Positions 24,068 to 37,171 are shown, numbered from the stretch's first letter. The stretch: 64,000 nucleotides of DNA from Datura wrightii (GCA_035772735.1 JASDFA010000008.1:7174501-7238500), one strand, 5' to 3'. A program made the numbers and translations. Notes: generated by a model not told the origin, from the sequence alone.

Positions 24068-25451
24068 TGATAAAGCATGAAGCGGACGTCGTTAATAAAG
24101 AATCCAACAGAGAATGGGGCCGAACCCACAAGGAATATGGTTAGGATATAGAATAACACAGGTATTTAAGTTTATAATTCAATTACTTCCTAAAAAGAGG
24201 GGGGGGGGGGGATATAAAAATAACAGGTAACAATGTTTAGAAGTTGAATGTTTATTCCAAATTAATGCAATTAACTAGGGTAAGTATTCCCCATGGATTC
24301 ATAACTACTTCAGGTTTTATACTTGTGATCTATCCCAATACTTTACTTGTAGAACTAATAACTAGGGTTCATCCAAATGACTAGTTTGTTCCTATTGGAT
24401 GACTATACTCAATCATCGGGTTAGGTATCATGAGCGATTTCACTTTAATCGTTATCAATTTGTTCCTAAATTAACTATCCAGCGACCACAACTCAAGTTA
24501 TACAATGACCCATAAAGATCAAGGCTTTGCTGTAATTCTCTTTTCCTAATCTCTAATTCTTTAGGTTCAATCAAGTAAAGAATTTTGAAAAGTCCTAACG
24601 TTGCGCATCGTTAAGAAATATTAAAGATGAAGAGAATACACTACAAGCGTTTACTATTGGTCTAGAATCATGTCGTGCAAATCCTAGTTTGTTAATTCAC
24701 CATGGTTCCCAAAACTCTAGTTGTGGAGGTTTTAGACTTCATAATCATAATTTAATTAATAGCATTCTTAGACAAACACATAAATTAATACATACAACGA
24801 TGATTGGAAGAAAAACCCACTTGATTATTGCAGAAAATAAGGAAGAACAATTCAACAACAAGTATCTCAATATATTTTGTGAAATAAGAATTCTAACTCA
24901 CAATTGTCTAAATTCTCAAGCTTATAAAAAACGGTAAAACTTGTCCAACATTACATAAAAATAAATGGTATTTATCATAGTAGATTTATGCCATCTTTGT
25001 TCCTTTACAGATTTGATTTGAGATTTGTAGCTCCTTTTTCTAGTTGAAGTAGAATTCACTTGCCGTTTAGATAGGATTGGCGTGTCGTGCCTGGCATCGC
25101 GCAGAATGACAGCCACATCATGCATGACATCATGTAGCATGTCCTACGCCTCACACCTCTAGTCGCGCTACTTTGGTCGCGCCCCACACTGTTGGTCGCG
25201 CAGGCATGGCAGTGCAGTGCTAAATGCCATGATCTTTATTTGTTCAATCCAAGTTCTTCACCTTCATTCCAAAAGCCTTAGATACATCCAAATCCATCAC
25301 TTTTATCCCTGAAAGCATCTAATCATGTGCGTTAGCTCTTTTTACAAATATATATTCATAAAACACATGCATACACACACAACTTGTTCTCAAAACATAG
25401 TAAATTATGGACAAAATATGGTTACGAAGTGCGTAAATACGCCCTTCATCA
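24068..25451 (-). repeat. 3' LTR of the minus-strand Athila-type element
   Basis: On plus it begins TGATAAAGCATGAAGCGG and ends GCCCTTCATCA, 1,384 bp with TG...CA ends. A run of 13 G lies at 24199-24211. A GC-rich patch at 25075-25210 repeats GTCGCGC three times. Confidence 0.8.
24199..24211. repeat. Poly-G tract
   Basis: Thirteen consecutive G residues (C on the coding strand of the LTR). It is slippage-prone and a possible assembly error point. Confidence 0.9.
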
Positions 25452-25488
25452 CCACCCCGCACTTAAACTATTGTTCGTCCTCGAACAA
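25452..25488 (-). other. GAGGAC-loop hairpin and 3' polypurine tract
   Basis: On minus TTGTTCGAGGACGAACAA forms a perfect 6-bp stem around GAGGAC. It is followed by TAGTTTAAGTGCGGGGTGG and the LTR. The hairpin is identical to the one at 42906-42923 in another element. Confidence 0.75.
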
Positions 25489-25908
25489 TCTACTACTCCC
25501 CTTCTCAACTTAACCACAAAATTCATCCTACGAACAGGTCTACTTGCACTTAGGATCATAAGACAATAAATAAAGCTTCAATAATTCACTCACATGCATA
25601 TAGGATCAACATTAAAATCTCAAAGTTCGATATCACTTAGCTTTTGAAAACTAACTCATCAAGACATATTTTGGGCTAACATGAATCATATGTAATTTAG
25701 CAATCAAGATATGCCATAGTAACACCATTGTGCCTCTCACAATTTGGAGAGATGCCCTTTCTCACACAAGCTATAAATAAATATAAACTTGGGCATAAAT
25801 AAAATAATTTCCAATCACTCTCCAAAAAAACACAAAATGCATGAAAAAGACGGCCCATAGGCATGCCCTTAGTGTAAATACTGCACTAATATAGAAATTT
25901 GAATCAAG

Positions 25909-25952
25909 GATCAATTAGGACTTATGATGGTTGTAATGTAGGCTACGAGACA
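25909..25952 (-). other. Conserved block CB2, minus orientation
   Basis: On minus: GTAGCCTACATTACAACCA, then AAGTCCTAATTGATCCT. It is the counterpart of the blocks at 11171, 42445 and 49415. Confidence 0.6.
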
Positions 25953-27194
25953 GGTAGGAACTATTTGGCCAAGATAGTGACTAATCTCCCTAAGCACTTT
26001 AATACTTCACAATACTTCATTTTTTAAACACATTCTTCAATTTTCAAATTTTCTCCTTATATCTCCTTTTATTGTTTCAATTTTCTCAACTTAGGTGACT
26101 AGTGGAGATTTTTTTTCAATATTGAGCTCATTCGCACATTGTTTTTTATCATCATTTTTTTCAAAGCTCTTTCTTCTTTTTGTTTCCCCACTACATCACC
26201 CTCCTTGTTTAGCAAATCTCACCCTTTTCTTTTCTTCTAATTTCCATACTCTTTTAGCTTTTCCCTTCACTTTTTCACTTATGCTCCTTTCATGCAAGAT
26301 TTTTCATTAAAGTTTCTAGGAGTCATTTTGATCAAATACAAGTCAATAAAACAAAAAGTGATTTAATCTTATAATATGGCTATCAAAAGAATAGGCTATC
26401 AAAAGAATAGGCTAAGGCTAAAAAATGGCTAACTAGGATAATCACGTCAAGATAGGTAAAATAGGATAAAAACAAGGCTACCAAATAAATGCCTATATCA
26501 GTTCCTAAATCCATCATTCTTATTTCTCTTTGCACACACACCGGGCAAGTTCTAGATATCAATTTACAAGCATGGAGTATATAAAAAATTTCTCACACAT
26601 TGGCAAAAAATGTTTAACAATGGCAATCAAGATTACATAAACACATATATCCATATTGCATGCATAACATAATTAAGCCCACATTTTTCAGTTACAAGAG
26701 TCAAGTTCTAAAAGACTAAGTGTTTCTACCTTTTTAATGCATTTTTGAGAGAATTTCATAAAGTCTCAATGATACCTAAGTGAAGCACCTAGAAATTGTA
26801 ATGTCCAAGTTCTTTTTCTTCCTAATGACTAATTTACCCTTAAGACGGTCATCATTCATCCGTCATCGGGTAGAGTCATGACTCAATGACTAAATAAAAT
26901 AATTCTAGACTCGAATCGGTTCTAAGGGATAATCCAACAAAAAAGTATTGAAAATAAAACCGGAGGAATCCAAAACCAAATAAAGCTAAAAAAAACTATT
27001 ACAAACCAATCAAGTATGCAAGATAAGTCATAAATTTCCAAAAAAAACTAGGCCTACCATATGTGAATTTAGCAATAAAGGCATGCATGGTAATATGAAG
27101 TTCACTTTTCCCACCCTACACTTAATTAGTAACAGTAACCCTAGTGCTAAAACAATAAAGCATAAAGTAAAAGTGTGAAGAACTCCCTGGGCCT

Positions 27195-27526
27195 CTACTC
27201 CTCGATGTCTGTGGGGGAAAGAGCAGCTTCCCCCATCTCAGAATCCTTCTCCTTTGTATCACTAGACTCTATGTCAGAGTCTACTCTCTCCATCTCATCT
27301 TCTGTGGCTACGTCATCATTAATGGGCTCATCAAATCCAGGCCCAACTCTGTAAAAGGCTCGTGAATGTTCTCTTAAAGGATAATCCATGTTGAGCTATT
27401 GTAGCTGCTGCTCAGTCATATTCATTCTCAGCTGTAGCATTTGCATGCCATATAAGTGACTCAATATGTTATCAATTTGCGCATCGCACACATTGACAGA
27501 AAGGGCTGGACCATTTGCACCCTCGG
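27195..27526 (-). pseudogene. C-terminal end of a second Athila-type ORF
   Basis: The minus frame is open from the Del junction to a stop at 27195 except for one TAG at 27396-27398, in a glutamine-rich run (TEQQLQ, stop, LNMDYPLREH). The C-terminus is acidic (EDEMERVDSDIESS, then KEKDSEMGEAAL). It sits between the expected pol region and the 3' non-coding region, where autonomous Athila elements carry an env-like ORF. That is a guess from position only; no transmembrane segment is visible in this part. The rest is displaced beyond the Del insertion. Confidence 0.4.
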
Positions 27527-29470
27527 TGTAATACCCCAAAAATTCTTAGATCAGAATCAGGAGTTGAAATGGAGAAAATAGGAATTTATGCACTAAGTCA
27601 CAGGAAGAGTTGTACCGTGTCCCTTCAGGAACACCATAAGTCGTTAAGTGACTCGTAGGGGAAGGGATTGAACTTGGTTGAAAAATTAGGAATTTAAGTG
27701 ACCACGAGTCGTCATGTGAGCCGTGGTCAAGGGTTGGATGAAAGTTGGAAAATTTAGGTAGTGTACCTAACAGATTGGTCACCATGACTTGTTGGGTGCA
27801 CCACGGGTCGTGGTGCCCCTCGTGGTGACTCTCAAAAGAATTTTGGCAGTGCAAGTAACGAATGCAGACCATGAGTAGTTGCCAAGGACGATGAGTCGTC
27901 CAGTCCCTTGTTGGAACCTGCAGAGTGTTTTTCTCTACGAATTTATTAAGGCTTTTCCGTAATTCCTATGTTCTAAGGCCTAAACTACATCGTTTTAAGC
28001 TCAAAATGGAGTGTTTTAAGAAGGGTTAAGTCATTCTAAGCCTACCCTAATTCATGCATGAAAGTTTAGAAGTTTGAGAGGCGATTAAGCCTAGTTCTTC
28101 AAGGTTCTTCCTCAATTCTCTTTGGGCAATCAAGGAAGTGGTAAAAATCAGATCCCTTCCGGTATGTAAGGCTGTGAATGGGTGCAATTATCCACACCCG
28201 TGCCAAATTCCCTCTCAATTCATGATTTTCTAATTGATGATTCCATGGGGTTTTTACCCAATGCTTGAATTCCTAAGTTTCAATCATGGGTATGATCTAA
28301 GCATGTTTTAAATGATGAATTATGATTAATAGGCAAATTTTACAATGTCTTAAATTATAAATCATGTTTTCAAGTTTTCTAAACTATGATGCCTATCTAT
28401 GAAAGTTCTTTATTGTTGAGATCTATGAAGTATGTGTACAAGCATGATGAGATTTTTATGAAGAAAGCATGATGAGATGTTTTAAAATAGCATATGCATG
28501 TTTTTGGGTGTAGTGTCTAGCACCGAGTAGGCTAAGGATAAGTCAACGCAACGCCTCAAAACTATGCACCAACGTAATTATGTTTAGATTATTTGGGACC
28601 TCCCTAGTGAGCTTCCCCTGCCCCCAAGGGGCCTTCAACTTGATATTGATATCATGGTAGCGTCCTTAGCCCTAGCTTAGCTTTGGACGCTCTGTCAACT
28701 TGAGTGTGACAGTTGAGACCATGTAAGCTCTATCGTGGTAATGTCGATTATATGACGAGTCTCCCATTGTTCCTCATGATTTCAGTTATGCATGTACATC
28801 AGTTATGTTATTATGTTTTTAGCAGGTTTGACCTAATGTTAAGTTTTTACTTGTGATTATCAGTTTTCAGCTTTGGGTCATTCGATTTAGTTATGATGTT
28901 CAGTTATGTTCAGATCATGATTTCAGAATATAGTATGCAAGCCCTACTCTTAGAATCTTATCTTGATTATGTTTTATACTATGCATGTTTAATGATTTTA
29001 CTTAGCGGTTTTACTTACCTTGCATACTCAGTACATTCCACGTACTGACTGCATACTCTCTGCTGTATCATTTTATGATACAACCTCCGATACTCAAACT
29101 CAGACCCACCGCTAGTCATAATTTTAGAGTTAACACTTCTTAGTCTCAGTTGGTTATTCCTCATATTGCAAGGGCCCTTCTTATAAGTTGTACTTCGTAT
29201 TTTCAGTTTTCAGACTATAGTGAGTTAGTTGGGGTCTTGCCCTACTAACTCGTCAGCATTAGAGGCTTTTCAGACATAGTTTGTATTTAGCTTTAGATTG
29301 ATGTATTTATTTAGATGTTATGTTTTGTTCAGACTTACACTATGTTATTCATATTGAACTTCTGTTTTAATAATTTAGTTAGATGATATGTTCATGTCAT
29401 GGATCGACTTGGAGCCTCTAGAGGTTCTTTGCCCCGTGTCTCGATCAGAGCCTATGTTCAGGTCATGACA
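27527..29470 (+). repeat. 5' LTR of the plus-strand Del element
   Basis: It starts TGTAATACCCC and ends GGTCATGACA (1,944 bp), followed at four bases by the primer site. ACGAGTCGT-type motifs cluster at 27600-27900. Confidence 0.9.
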
Positions 29471-29474
29471 AACT

Positions 29475-29486
29475 TGGTATCATAAC
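29475..29486 (+). other. Primer binding site, initiator-Met tRNA type (degenerate)
   Basis: TGGTATCATAAC, four bases after the LTR. It matches TGGTATCAGAGC at all but two positions, both near the 3' end. Confidence 0.75.
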
Positions 29487-29680
29487 ATTAGGTTTTGAAG
29501 TGTCCTAGGGTGTCCCAAAGCTGCGTTAAGTAGAGTCTTTTTCATGGGTGTGAAGCGCGCCACACTTATGATGAAGAGGCTACAACACGTTTAGGAAATG
29601 TTCCCTTCTTTCGTGATCTAAGTCATGCGATGAAATGTCTCTCTATCCTTATAACTCATGCTATACGCATTTGAAGAATC

Positions 29681-30900
29681 ATGCCTCCCCACAAAGTTAA
29701 TAGAATGAGAAAAGGAAATGGAAATGGCCATGAGAATGGCAATGGAGACGGGCACCAGCAGGCCCCACCATCCCACGAGGAGCATATACCCGAGCCAATT
29801 GCCACGTAGATTTTAGGGAAGCCATTCAGATGTTAGCCCCAGGCCTTGACCACCCAGGTCAATCAGCAGGCGATAGCGCATGTCCCTCAGAACGGGAATG
29901 CAATGACGGCAAGAGTTAGGAATTTTCTAATGATGAACCCTCCCAAGTTCATTGGATCAAAGGTGGACGAGGATCCACATGAGTTCATTGAGGAGGTTCT
30001 GAAGATCACCCAAATTATGGGGGTGACTAGGGAGGAGTGCGTTGATTTAGCCTCGTAGCAGTTGAAGGGGGTCACACACATCTAATTCAAGAAATAGAAG
30101 GATAGTAGGGCATTTGGAGCAGGCCCTATAAGTTGGGATGATTTTCATGCTACTTTCAGGATCGGTTCTTCCCTCGGGATATTAGGGAGATCAAGGTGGC
30201 CAAGTTTGTAAATCTAAAGCAAGGAATGATGACAATACATGAGTATGCTTGGAGTTCACACACTTTTCCAAATATTCACCTGAGATGATGTTAGATCCAA
30301 GGGCCCAAGTGAGTCGGTTCGTGTATGGGGTAGCGTACTACCTAGTCAAGGATTGACGATCCATTATGCTTCATTAGGATATTGATTTTACTCGAATAGT
30401 CCTATACGCCTAGCAGATGGAGGCGATACAGATGAGTGAATGGGAGAGGGAGTCCAAGAGGACCAGGACAGATAGTGTTAGGTTAACTCAGTAGAGATCC
30501 GGAGGGGTTACCGCCCTCAGTTCCAGCAGAGATCTTCAGCCCCAACTCCTTCGGCTATGAGTGTGCCATCTAGGTCCAAGCCCGATCAGAGGGAGCGAGA
30601 ATCAGGCTCGAGGGGCCAGAGTAGTAGATTCATAGAGACCAGCCCTCCAGAGTGTAATAGATATGGTCAGAGACACCCAGGTCAGTGTTTGGTGGGTACA
30701 AATGCTTTCTTCGAGTGCGGGAAGCCCGGACACATGCTTAGGGACTGCCCAGCAGCCAGACAGGGTCATGATATGGGCCGAGGCCTGAACTTTAGTTCAG
30801 CAGCTCCACCAGCATGCCCAACTCAGCGGGGTGCTTCTGCTAGTACAGGTGGCGGACAACACCAAAATAGATTTTATGCCCTAGCATCCTGTCAGGGTAT
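29681..30900 (+). pseudogene. gag of the plus-strand Del element
   Basis: The start ATG is intact (MPPHKVNRMRKGNGNG). Stops appear within 50 codons, before TTQVNQQAIAHVPQNGN. The capsid part shows MNPPKFIGSKVDEDPHEF and GVTREECVDLAS, then a TAG. Further stops follow in 30060-30500. The zinc knuckle near 30715-30757 reads FFECGKPGHMLRDCP: three of the four CCHC ligands remain, and the first Cys is Phe. Its gag is better kept than that of the complete minus-strand copy but cannot be translated through. Confidence 0.85.
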
Positions 30901-31330
30901 GTTGCGAGTAATCCACCTTGATGTATATGCATTGGTAGATCTAGGGGCTACTTTATCTTTTGTGACGCCCTATGTTGCTAGTAGTTTCAGATTCAGTCCC
31001 AAAATCTTGTCAGAATCCTTCTCAGTCTCTACTCCATTTTGTGATTTAGTTATAGCTAGACGGGTGTATAGACATTTCCCTGTTACAATCCTTCAGAAAT
31101 CACCTCAGCAGATTTAGTAGAGTTATCCATGACCGGTTTTGATGTTATCCTCGACATGGATTGGCTATTTACATGCTATGCCTCAGTGAATTGTAGAACT
31201 CGTGCAGTAGAGTTCAGATTTCTGGGTGAGCCAGTCCTAGAGTGGAAGGGTAGTTTAGCTGTGCTTGTAGGTCATTTCATTTCCTACCTTAAGGTCAGAA
31301 AGATGATTTCTAATGGTTGCGTGTACCATC
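30901..31330 (+). pseudogene. Aspartic protease of the plus-strand Del element
   Basis: The active-site region is preserved as ALVDLGATLSFV, followed by TPYVASSFRFSP and, after a frame break at about 31118, FDVILDMDWLF and EFRFLGEPVLEWKG. The catalytic Asp is present. The TAG at 31115-31117 and the change of frame break the protein. Confidence 0.82.
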
Positions 31331-32008
31331 TGGCTAGGGTTAAGGATGCTACATCTGATACCCCGACTATCCAGTCAGTTCCAGTAGTATGTGATTATCT
31401 AGAAGTGTTCCCAAATGATCTACCGGGAATCCCTCCTGAGGGGGAAATCGATTTTGGTATTGACCTTCTTCCCGATATACAACCTATATCTATTCCTCCG
31501 TATAGAATGGCTCCAACCAAGCTAATGGAGTTGAAGGAGTAGTTGAAGGACCTCCTAGACAAGGGTTTCATCAGACCTAGCAAATCCCCATGGGGTGCAC
31601 TAGTTCTCTTTGTCCGTAAGAAAGATGGTTCTCTTCGTATGTGTATTGATTATCGGAAATTGAACACGGTAACTATCAAAAATAGGTATCCTCTCCCCAG
31701 GATTGATGATTTGTTTGACCAGCTTTAGGGTGCTAAGTGATTTTCAAAGATAGATCTCAGATCCGGGTACCATCAGCTCAGGGTTCGAGAGAGCGATATT
31801 CCAAAGACAGCCTTCAGGACTCGATACGGTCATTACGAGTTTGTAGTTATGTCTTTCGGACTAACAAATGCTCCTGTAGATTTTATGGATTCGACGAATA
31901 GGGTGTTCAACCCATACTTGGATATGTTCGTGATTGTATTCATAGATGACATCCTAATATACTCTCAGAGTGAAGAGGAGCATGCCATTCATTTGAGGGT
32001 GGTGCTAC
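31331..32008 (+). pseudogene. Reverse transcriptase N-terminal half of the plus-strand Del element
   Basis: The order is PISIPPYRMAP, DKGFIRPSKSPWGA, LRMCIDYRKLNTVTIKNRY, IDLRSGYHQL and VIVFIDDILIYS with both catalytic Asp residues. Stops at 31540-31542, 31726-31728 and 31738-31740 interrupt it. The thumb, RNase H and integrase are missing because an Athila-type LTR starts at 32009; the break follows the codons for EEEHAIHLRVVL. Confidence 0.87.
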
Positions 32009-32313
32009 TGATGTGCTACGACACTAGCGACGCTTAAAACTCTATAAATGCACATGACTTTAGGTACATTTATGTGGATATGACACATTTTGGTTGTTTT
32101 GCAGGTAAAACAGGTCGTGGGAGCCAAAATTGAGAAAAAGGACAAAACCTAGAAGTCTCATACGACGGATGGTTCCCACGGATCGTGTGAACATACAACG
32201 GACCGTCCTATACGATCGTGGAAAGAATCAGAGAAGAATGATTAAGAGTAGGCTGCATCCAATGGATAGACAGTACAAGTCGTACCTTCTAAGGACAGGT
32301 CATTCTGAGTACT
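32009..32313 (+). repeat. Athila-type 5' LTR, first segment
   Basis: It starts TGATGTGCTACGACACTAGC, aligning to the LTRs at 46425 and 49916 (TGATGTGCTGTGAATT). It continues with the shared TTTATGTGGATATGA stretch and a patch of ACGATCGT/ACAAGTCGT motifs. It is interrupted by a minus-strand Del element and resumes at 63098. GCTAC (32004-32008) is its candidate duplication. Confidence 0.85.
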
Positions 32314-34463
32314 TGTCATGACCCGAACATAGGCCTGGATCGAGACATGGGACATAGAACCCCGAGGGACTCCAAGTCGACCCATGACATGAACATAACA
32401 TCTAACTCAATCATAAAAGAGGAAGCTCAACATGATAAACTTAGAGGAAGTCTGAAATAAGCATAACACCAGAAATACACAGGAATCTGAAGCTGATTAC
32501 ATTCTATGTCGAAAAGCCTCTAATACTGATGAGTTGATGGGTCAATACCCCAAATAACTCTCTAAGTCTGATATTGAATACATAAACTGTAAAGCATGGT
32601 CCTTGGGAGATGAGGCTAAGTCTGAGTACTGGGCCTGTATCATGAAACGATACAATAAAGAGTATGTGGTAAGTACATGGAATGTACCGAGTATGCAAGG
32701 TGAGTAAAACCGCTTAAGTAACTAAAATCATTAAACATGCATAATGTAAAACAAAATCAAGATAAGATTCTGAGAGTAATGCTGACATGCTATTTTTCTG
32801 AAATCATGATCTGATCATAATTGAATATCATAACTGAATCAAATGGCCCAAAGCTGAAAACTGAGTATCATAAGTAAAGACTGAACATTAGGTCAAACCT
32901 TCTTTATACATGTAACATGATTGATAAACATGCATAACTAAAACATGAGGAATAATGGGTGACTCTTCATATAACTGACATTACCACGATAGAGCTTACG
33001 TGGTCCCGACTATTACACTCAAGTGGGCAGAGCCGTCTAAAGCCTTGCCAGGGCTAGAGACGCTACCATGATATCGATATTATGATGAAGGCCACATGGG
33101 GAAGGGGGAAGCTCACGAAGGAGGTCCTAGATAATCTGAACATACCTACGTTGGCTCGTAGTTCTGAGGTGTAGGGTTGACTGGCCTATAGCCTACTCGG
33201 CGTTAGACACTACTCCCAAAAACATGCACATGCTCTCCATAATTTTTTTCAATAAAGCTGACCATCGTCTAGAGATAAAGTTGAATAATCACATATATAA
33301 TAAATTTGAAATCATACATGAGGAGTCTTGGCTCAAACCATACCACAAGCTGAGTAAAATTGGGAGTCTGGACTCCAAAATCATGTGGTAATTAACATGA
33401 ATTATAAGTCATACTTGAACATATGGGCTTGCCCAATACTTAACATGCTTGAAAATAACAAGATTCACTTGAAAACATGATCATAAACATGGGTAGCTTG
33501 AAAACATGCTTTTCTCATCAATAATTCATCATATTTGAACATACATCATAAATCTCCATTTCTCATATTCTTTCATGAATGAGAATCATAATTTGTAAAT
33601 CTAGTAAACATGATTAGTAATTGAAAATATGATAAGATGTGCCCATGAATCATAATTCATCAATTGAAACATACTTAGATCATACCCATGATATTGACTT
33701 AGAGAATTCATGCATTGGGTTAAAACTCCATAGAATCAACTCTTAGATTTTCATGAATTAGAGAGGGATTGGGCATGGGTGTGAACAAATTCAGCTATTT
33801 ATAACCCTACATACCTAAAGGGACCTGATTCTATAACTTCTCTGATTGCCTAAAGAAGAATTGATGAAGAACCTTGAAGAAATAGCTTTGATCATCCTCC
33901 CTAGACTTCTACTCTTGCATGCATGAATAGGAATAGCTTAGAATAAATTTTCCCCTCTTAAAACCCACTATTCATAGCTTAAAACGACACAGTTTAGGCC
34001 TTAGGGTCATAGGAATTATGGAAAAGCCCTTAATAAACTCACAGGGAAAAACAGACTGCCAGTCCTCACGAGGGACTAGATGAGTCGTTACTACTGGGCA
34101 CAAGTCGTTACCTCTAGTGATTGAGTGCACTGCCAATTTTCTCAAAGGGTCCCAACGGATAGTCACTGGTGACCACGAGTCGTGGTCACCTCTCAAGATC
34201 CTCACGGCCCAAAAATCCTCAACTCCTAGCCAATTCTGACCACGACTGAAATGAGTCGTGGGGTCTGACCACAACTTGTGGTCATGCCCGTGGTGACCCA
34301 AAACCAACTCAAGTCCAACACTCCACCACGAGTCACTTCACGACTCGTGGTCTACCCCACGGGTGTAATAATGACCGGTTCTATGATCTGGTGCAGTTTT
34401 TCTTCTTCCAATTTTCTCCGTTTTCAGTCCCAGGTCTAATCTAAGGGTTTCTGGGGCATTACA
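32314..34463 (-). repeat. 3' LTR of the insertion-bearing Del element
   Basis: On plus TGTCATGACC to GGGGCATTACA, 2,150 bp, followed by the minus purine tract (plus ATATCTCCCCTGGGG). Motifs of the ACGACTCGT type lie at 34050-34380. Confidence 0.92.
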
Positions 34464-34773
34464 ATATCTCCCCTGGGGAACATTCATCCTCGAATGTAGG
34501 AAAACATATAGAAAAGCAGAGAAATGCAATCATCATATTCAAATATTGATCATATAAGCTGAAAACTGACGGAATGACTGACTCCGATTCAAACTACACA
34601 ACTGAACTGAATTCATGAATCAAACATACATCCATATACAGGAAAGAAACTGGGGCACATGAGCTGAACACAAAACTGAGTAGAGTTTTAGGGCAAAAAC
34701 TGATACCTTAGGCTAGAATTGAGCCGATAGAGAATAAATGTGGGTATCTAGCCAACATATCTGCCTCGGCTTC

Positions 34774-36060
34774 TCACGTAACTTCCTCCACATGCTGATT
34801 CCTCCATAAAACTTTAACTGAAGCTACCTCCTTGTTTCTTAGCCTTCGAACATGTTGATCTAGTACTTCCACCGGAACCTCCTCATAACTATGGTTTTCC
34901 TTCATACCGACACTGTCCACCGGGACTACTAGAGCTGGATCACCCAAACACTTCTTCAACAGCGATATATGGAAGACAGGATGAACTGAAGCTAACTTTG
35001 AGGGTAGCTCTATCATTAGCCACTTTTCCAACACGTCTCAAAATTCAGTATGGGCCAATGTAGCAGGGACTGAGTTTTCCTTTCTTTTCGAACCCCATCA
35101 CTCCCTTCATGGGAGACACCTTCAGAAACACCCAATTATCAACTTCAAACTCAAGTTCCCTCCTTCTCACATCCTCATAGGACTTTTGGAGACTTTGAGC
35201 TGTTTTCAACCTTTCCCTTATCAACTAAACTTTCTCCATAGCCTCATGCTGAAGTTGGACCTATCAAGGTAGCCTCACCAACTTCAAACCAACCAATAGG
35301 CAATCTATATCACCACCCATAGAGAGCCTCGGACAGAGCCATCTGAATGCTGGAATGGTAGCTATTGTTGTATGCAAACTCAATGAGAGGCAAATGATCA
35401 TGCCAACTACCCTTGAAATCAATAACACAGGCTCTCAACATATCCTCAAGAGTCTGAATAGTCTGCTCTGCCTGACGATCTGTTTGCGGGTGAAAAGATG
35501 CACTAAGCTTGACCTGAGTCCCAAGCCCCTTTTGAAATGATCTCCAATTGAGAGGTAAACTGAGTACCTCGATTTGATATGATGGATAAGGGCACTCCAT
35601 GCAATCGAACCAACTCTCGAATGTATAACTTAGCATAATCCTCCGCTGAATAGGTAGTTTTGACCGTTAAGAAATGAGTTGCTTTGGTCAACCTATCTAC
35701 AACAACCCAAATGGAGTCATACTGTTTGCGAGTGCGAGGCAAACCTGTAATGAAGTCCATGTTGATCTCTTCCCACTTTCTAGTAGGGATGCTAATATCT
35801 TGGAGCACACCTCCGGGTCTTTGATGCTCAACCTTCACCTGTTGACAGTTTGGATGCTTAGCCACAAATTCTGCTATGTACTTCTTCTTGCCATTCCACC
35901 AATAGACTTCCCGTAGGTCACGGTACATTTTGGTGGCACCTAGATATATAGAATATCTGGATTCGTGAGCCTCGTGCAACATCTAGTCTCTCAAATCATC
36001 AATATCCGGAACACGTAAGTCACCCTGGTATCGAAGCAAACCATCTCCCCTTTTGGAGAA
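34774..36060 (-). pseudogene. Integrase and chromodomain tail of the insertion-bearing Del element
   Basis: The zinc-binding part (MLHEAHESRYSIYLGATKMY, then HPNC) leads into the core: INMDFITGLPRTRKQYDSIW holds the first catalytic Asp; the second is Asn in IISNRGTQFTS; the third, Glu, remains in DRQAEQTIQTLEDML of a different frame (35310-35636). Later pieces give the C-terminus and chromodomain-type tail (PSKLASVHPVFHISLLKK, VLWRNQHVEE). Frame changes near 35510, 35300 and 35040 break it. It is the counterpart of 15677-17240. Confidence 0.85.
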
Positions 36061-36917
36061 GGCCTCTACCTTCTGATTCTGAACAACTTCCTTCAATTTC
36101 ACCAAGATAGGATCCTCATCTTGTCTAACTTTTACATCGGTCACCAAGGGTGATTATGACCCATTCTAAACAATTATTCCAACATTTGTCAAGTCGACCA
36201 AATGAACTCCCAACCATGCAAGTCAATGCACCTCTTTCACCAATTCCTTCTTCTCCTCCTCTACATGGGACACACTCTCAATAGACAGTTTACTAAGAGT
36301 GTCCGCTACTACATTGGCTTTGCCTGGGAGGTATAAGACAATCATATCATAATCCTTAAGCAACTCCAACTACCTCTTTTCATGCAGATTGAGATCCTTT
36401 TGAGTAAACACATATTGTAAGCTCTTGTGGTCCGTAAACACATCTAGGTGGACCCCGTACAAATAGTGTCTCCATATTTTCAAGGCAAATACAACCGCTG
36501 CCAATTCAAGATCATGAGTCAGGTAATTCTTTTTATGCACTTTCAGCTGCCTAGACGATAAGCTATAACCTTTCCGTGCTGCATCAATACACCTCCAAGA
36601 CCGATCCTTGAAGCATCACAATAAACCACAAACCCATCCATTCCCTCAGGTAGGCTCAACACCGATGTTGAGGTGAGTTGAGCCTTCAACTCTTGGAAAC
36701 TCTTCTCATAAGCATCCGACCATTGGAACTTTACCTTCTCCTGGGTCAGTTTAGTCAACGGTGTTGCAATAGATGAAAATGCCTCAACAAATCTCTGATA
36801 GTAGCCAGCTAAGCCTAAGAAACTCCAGATATCTGAAGGATTCACCCGGTCTGGGCCAATTCTTCACCGCCTCTATCTTCTGCAAGTCTACTTGCACCAC
36901 CTCACTAGACACCATAT
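36061..36917 (-). pseudogene. RNase H and RT end of the insertion-bearing Del element
   Basis: The frame at 36543-36845 has the RT/RNase H connection (SFLGLAGYYQRFVEAFSSIA), FQWSDAYEKSFQELK and the first catalytic Asp in VYCDASRIGLGGVLMQHGK. The rest of RNase H follows in other frames to about 36310 with stops. An Athila-type element enters at 36918 and separates this from the RT catalytic part at 44425. Confidence 0.82.
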
Positions 36918-37171
36918 TAATCTTGGGAAAAATGGCATTGCCAAGGGATACTTTACAACTTAGTTTTGTCTTGTTTAGCTACTTATTTGTATAGATTCTC
37001 ATGTAATTTTATGTAAATGTGAATATATATCCTAACCAACATGATTAGTTCTTGTTTCTGTAGGTTTAAAATGAATTTGAGGAACTAATCCATGAGTTGG
37101 TGAAGTGGAGGCATGGAATCAGAAGTAAAACGTGAACGTCGGCAAGGAGGATGCGCGAAACAGCCCACCTG

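Larger units (their letters stand above)
24068..27526 (-). mobile_element. Athila-type element, 3' half, minus orientation
   Basis: The 3' LTR (24068-25451) is followed by the purine tract, a GAGGAC-loop hairpin, about 1.7 kb of non-coding 3' region including CB2, and the end of an ORF at 27195. At 27526 a plus-strand Del element interrupts it. Its 5' half should lie beyond that insertion, to the right of the window. It is inserted in the older LTR at 23340-24067; ACTCC before the LTR is the candidate duplication. Confidence 0.75.
27527..32008 (+). mobile_element. 5' half of a Del/Tekay-type chromovirus, plus orientation
   Basis: 5' LTR, primer site, gag, protease and the first part of RT are present. 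The element stops in RT at 32008, exactly where an Athila-type LTR begins, so the remainder is predicted beyond 64000. It is inserted in the minus-strand Athila-type element; CTCGG (27522-27526) is the candidate duplication. Confidence 0.88.

Noticed and set aside
26095..26310. A 71-codon Ser/Phe/Leu-rich frame resembling a membrane protein
   Set aside because: It is antisense to the purine-rich 3' region of a minus-strand Athila-type element; the hydrophobic codons come from the pyrimidine-rich strand.
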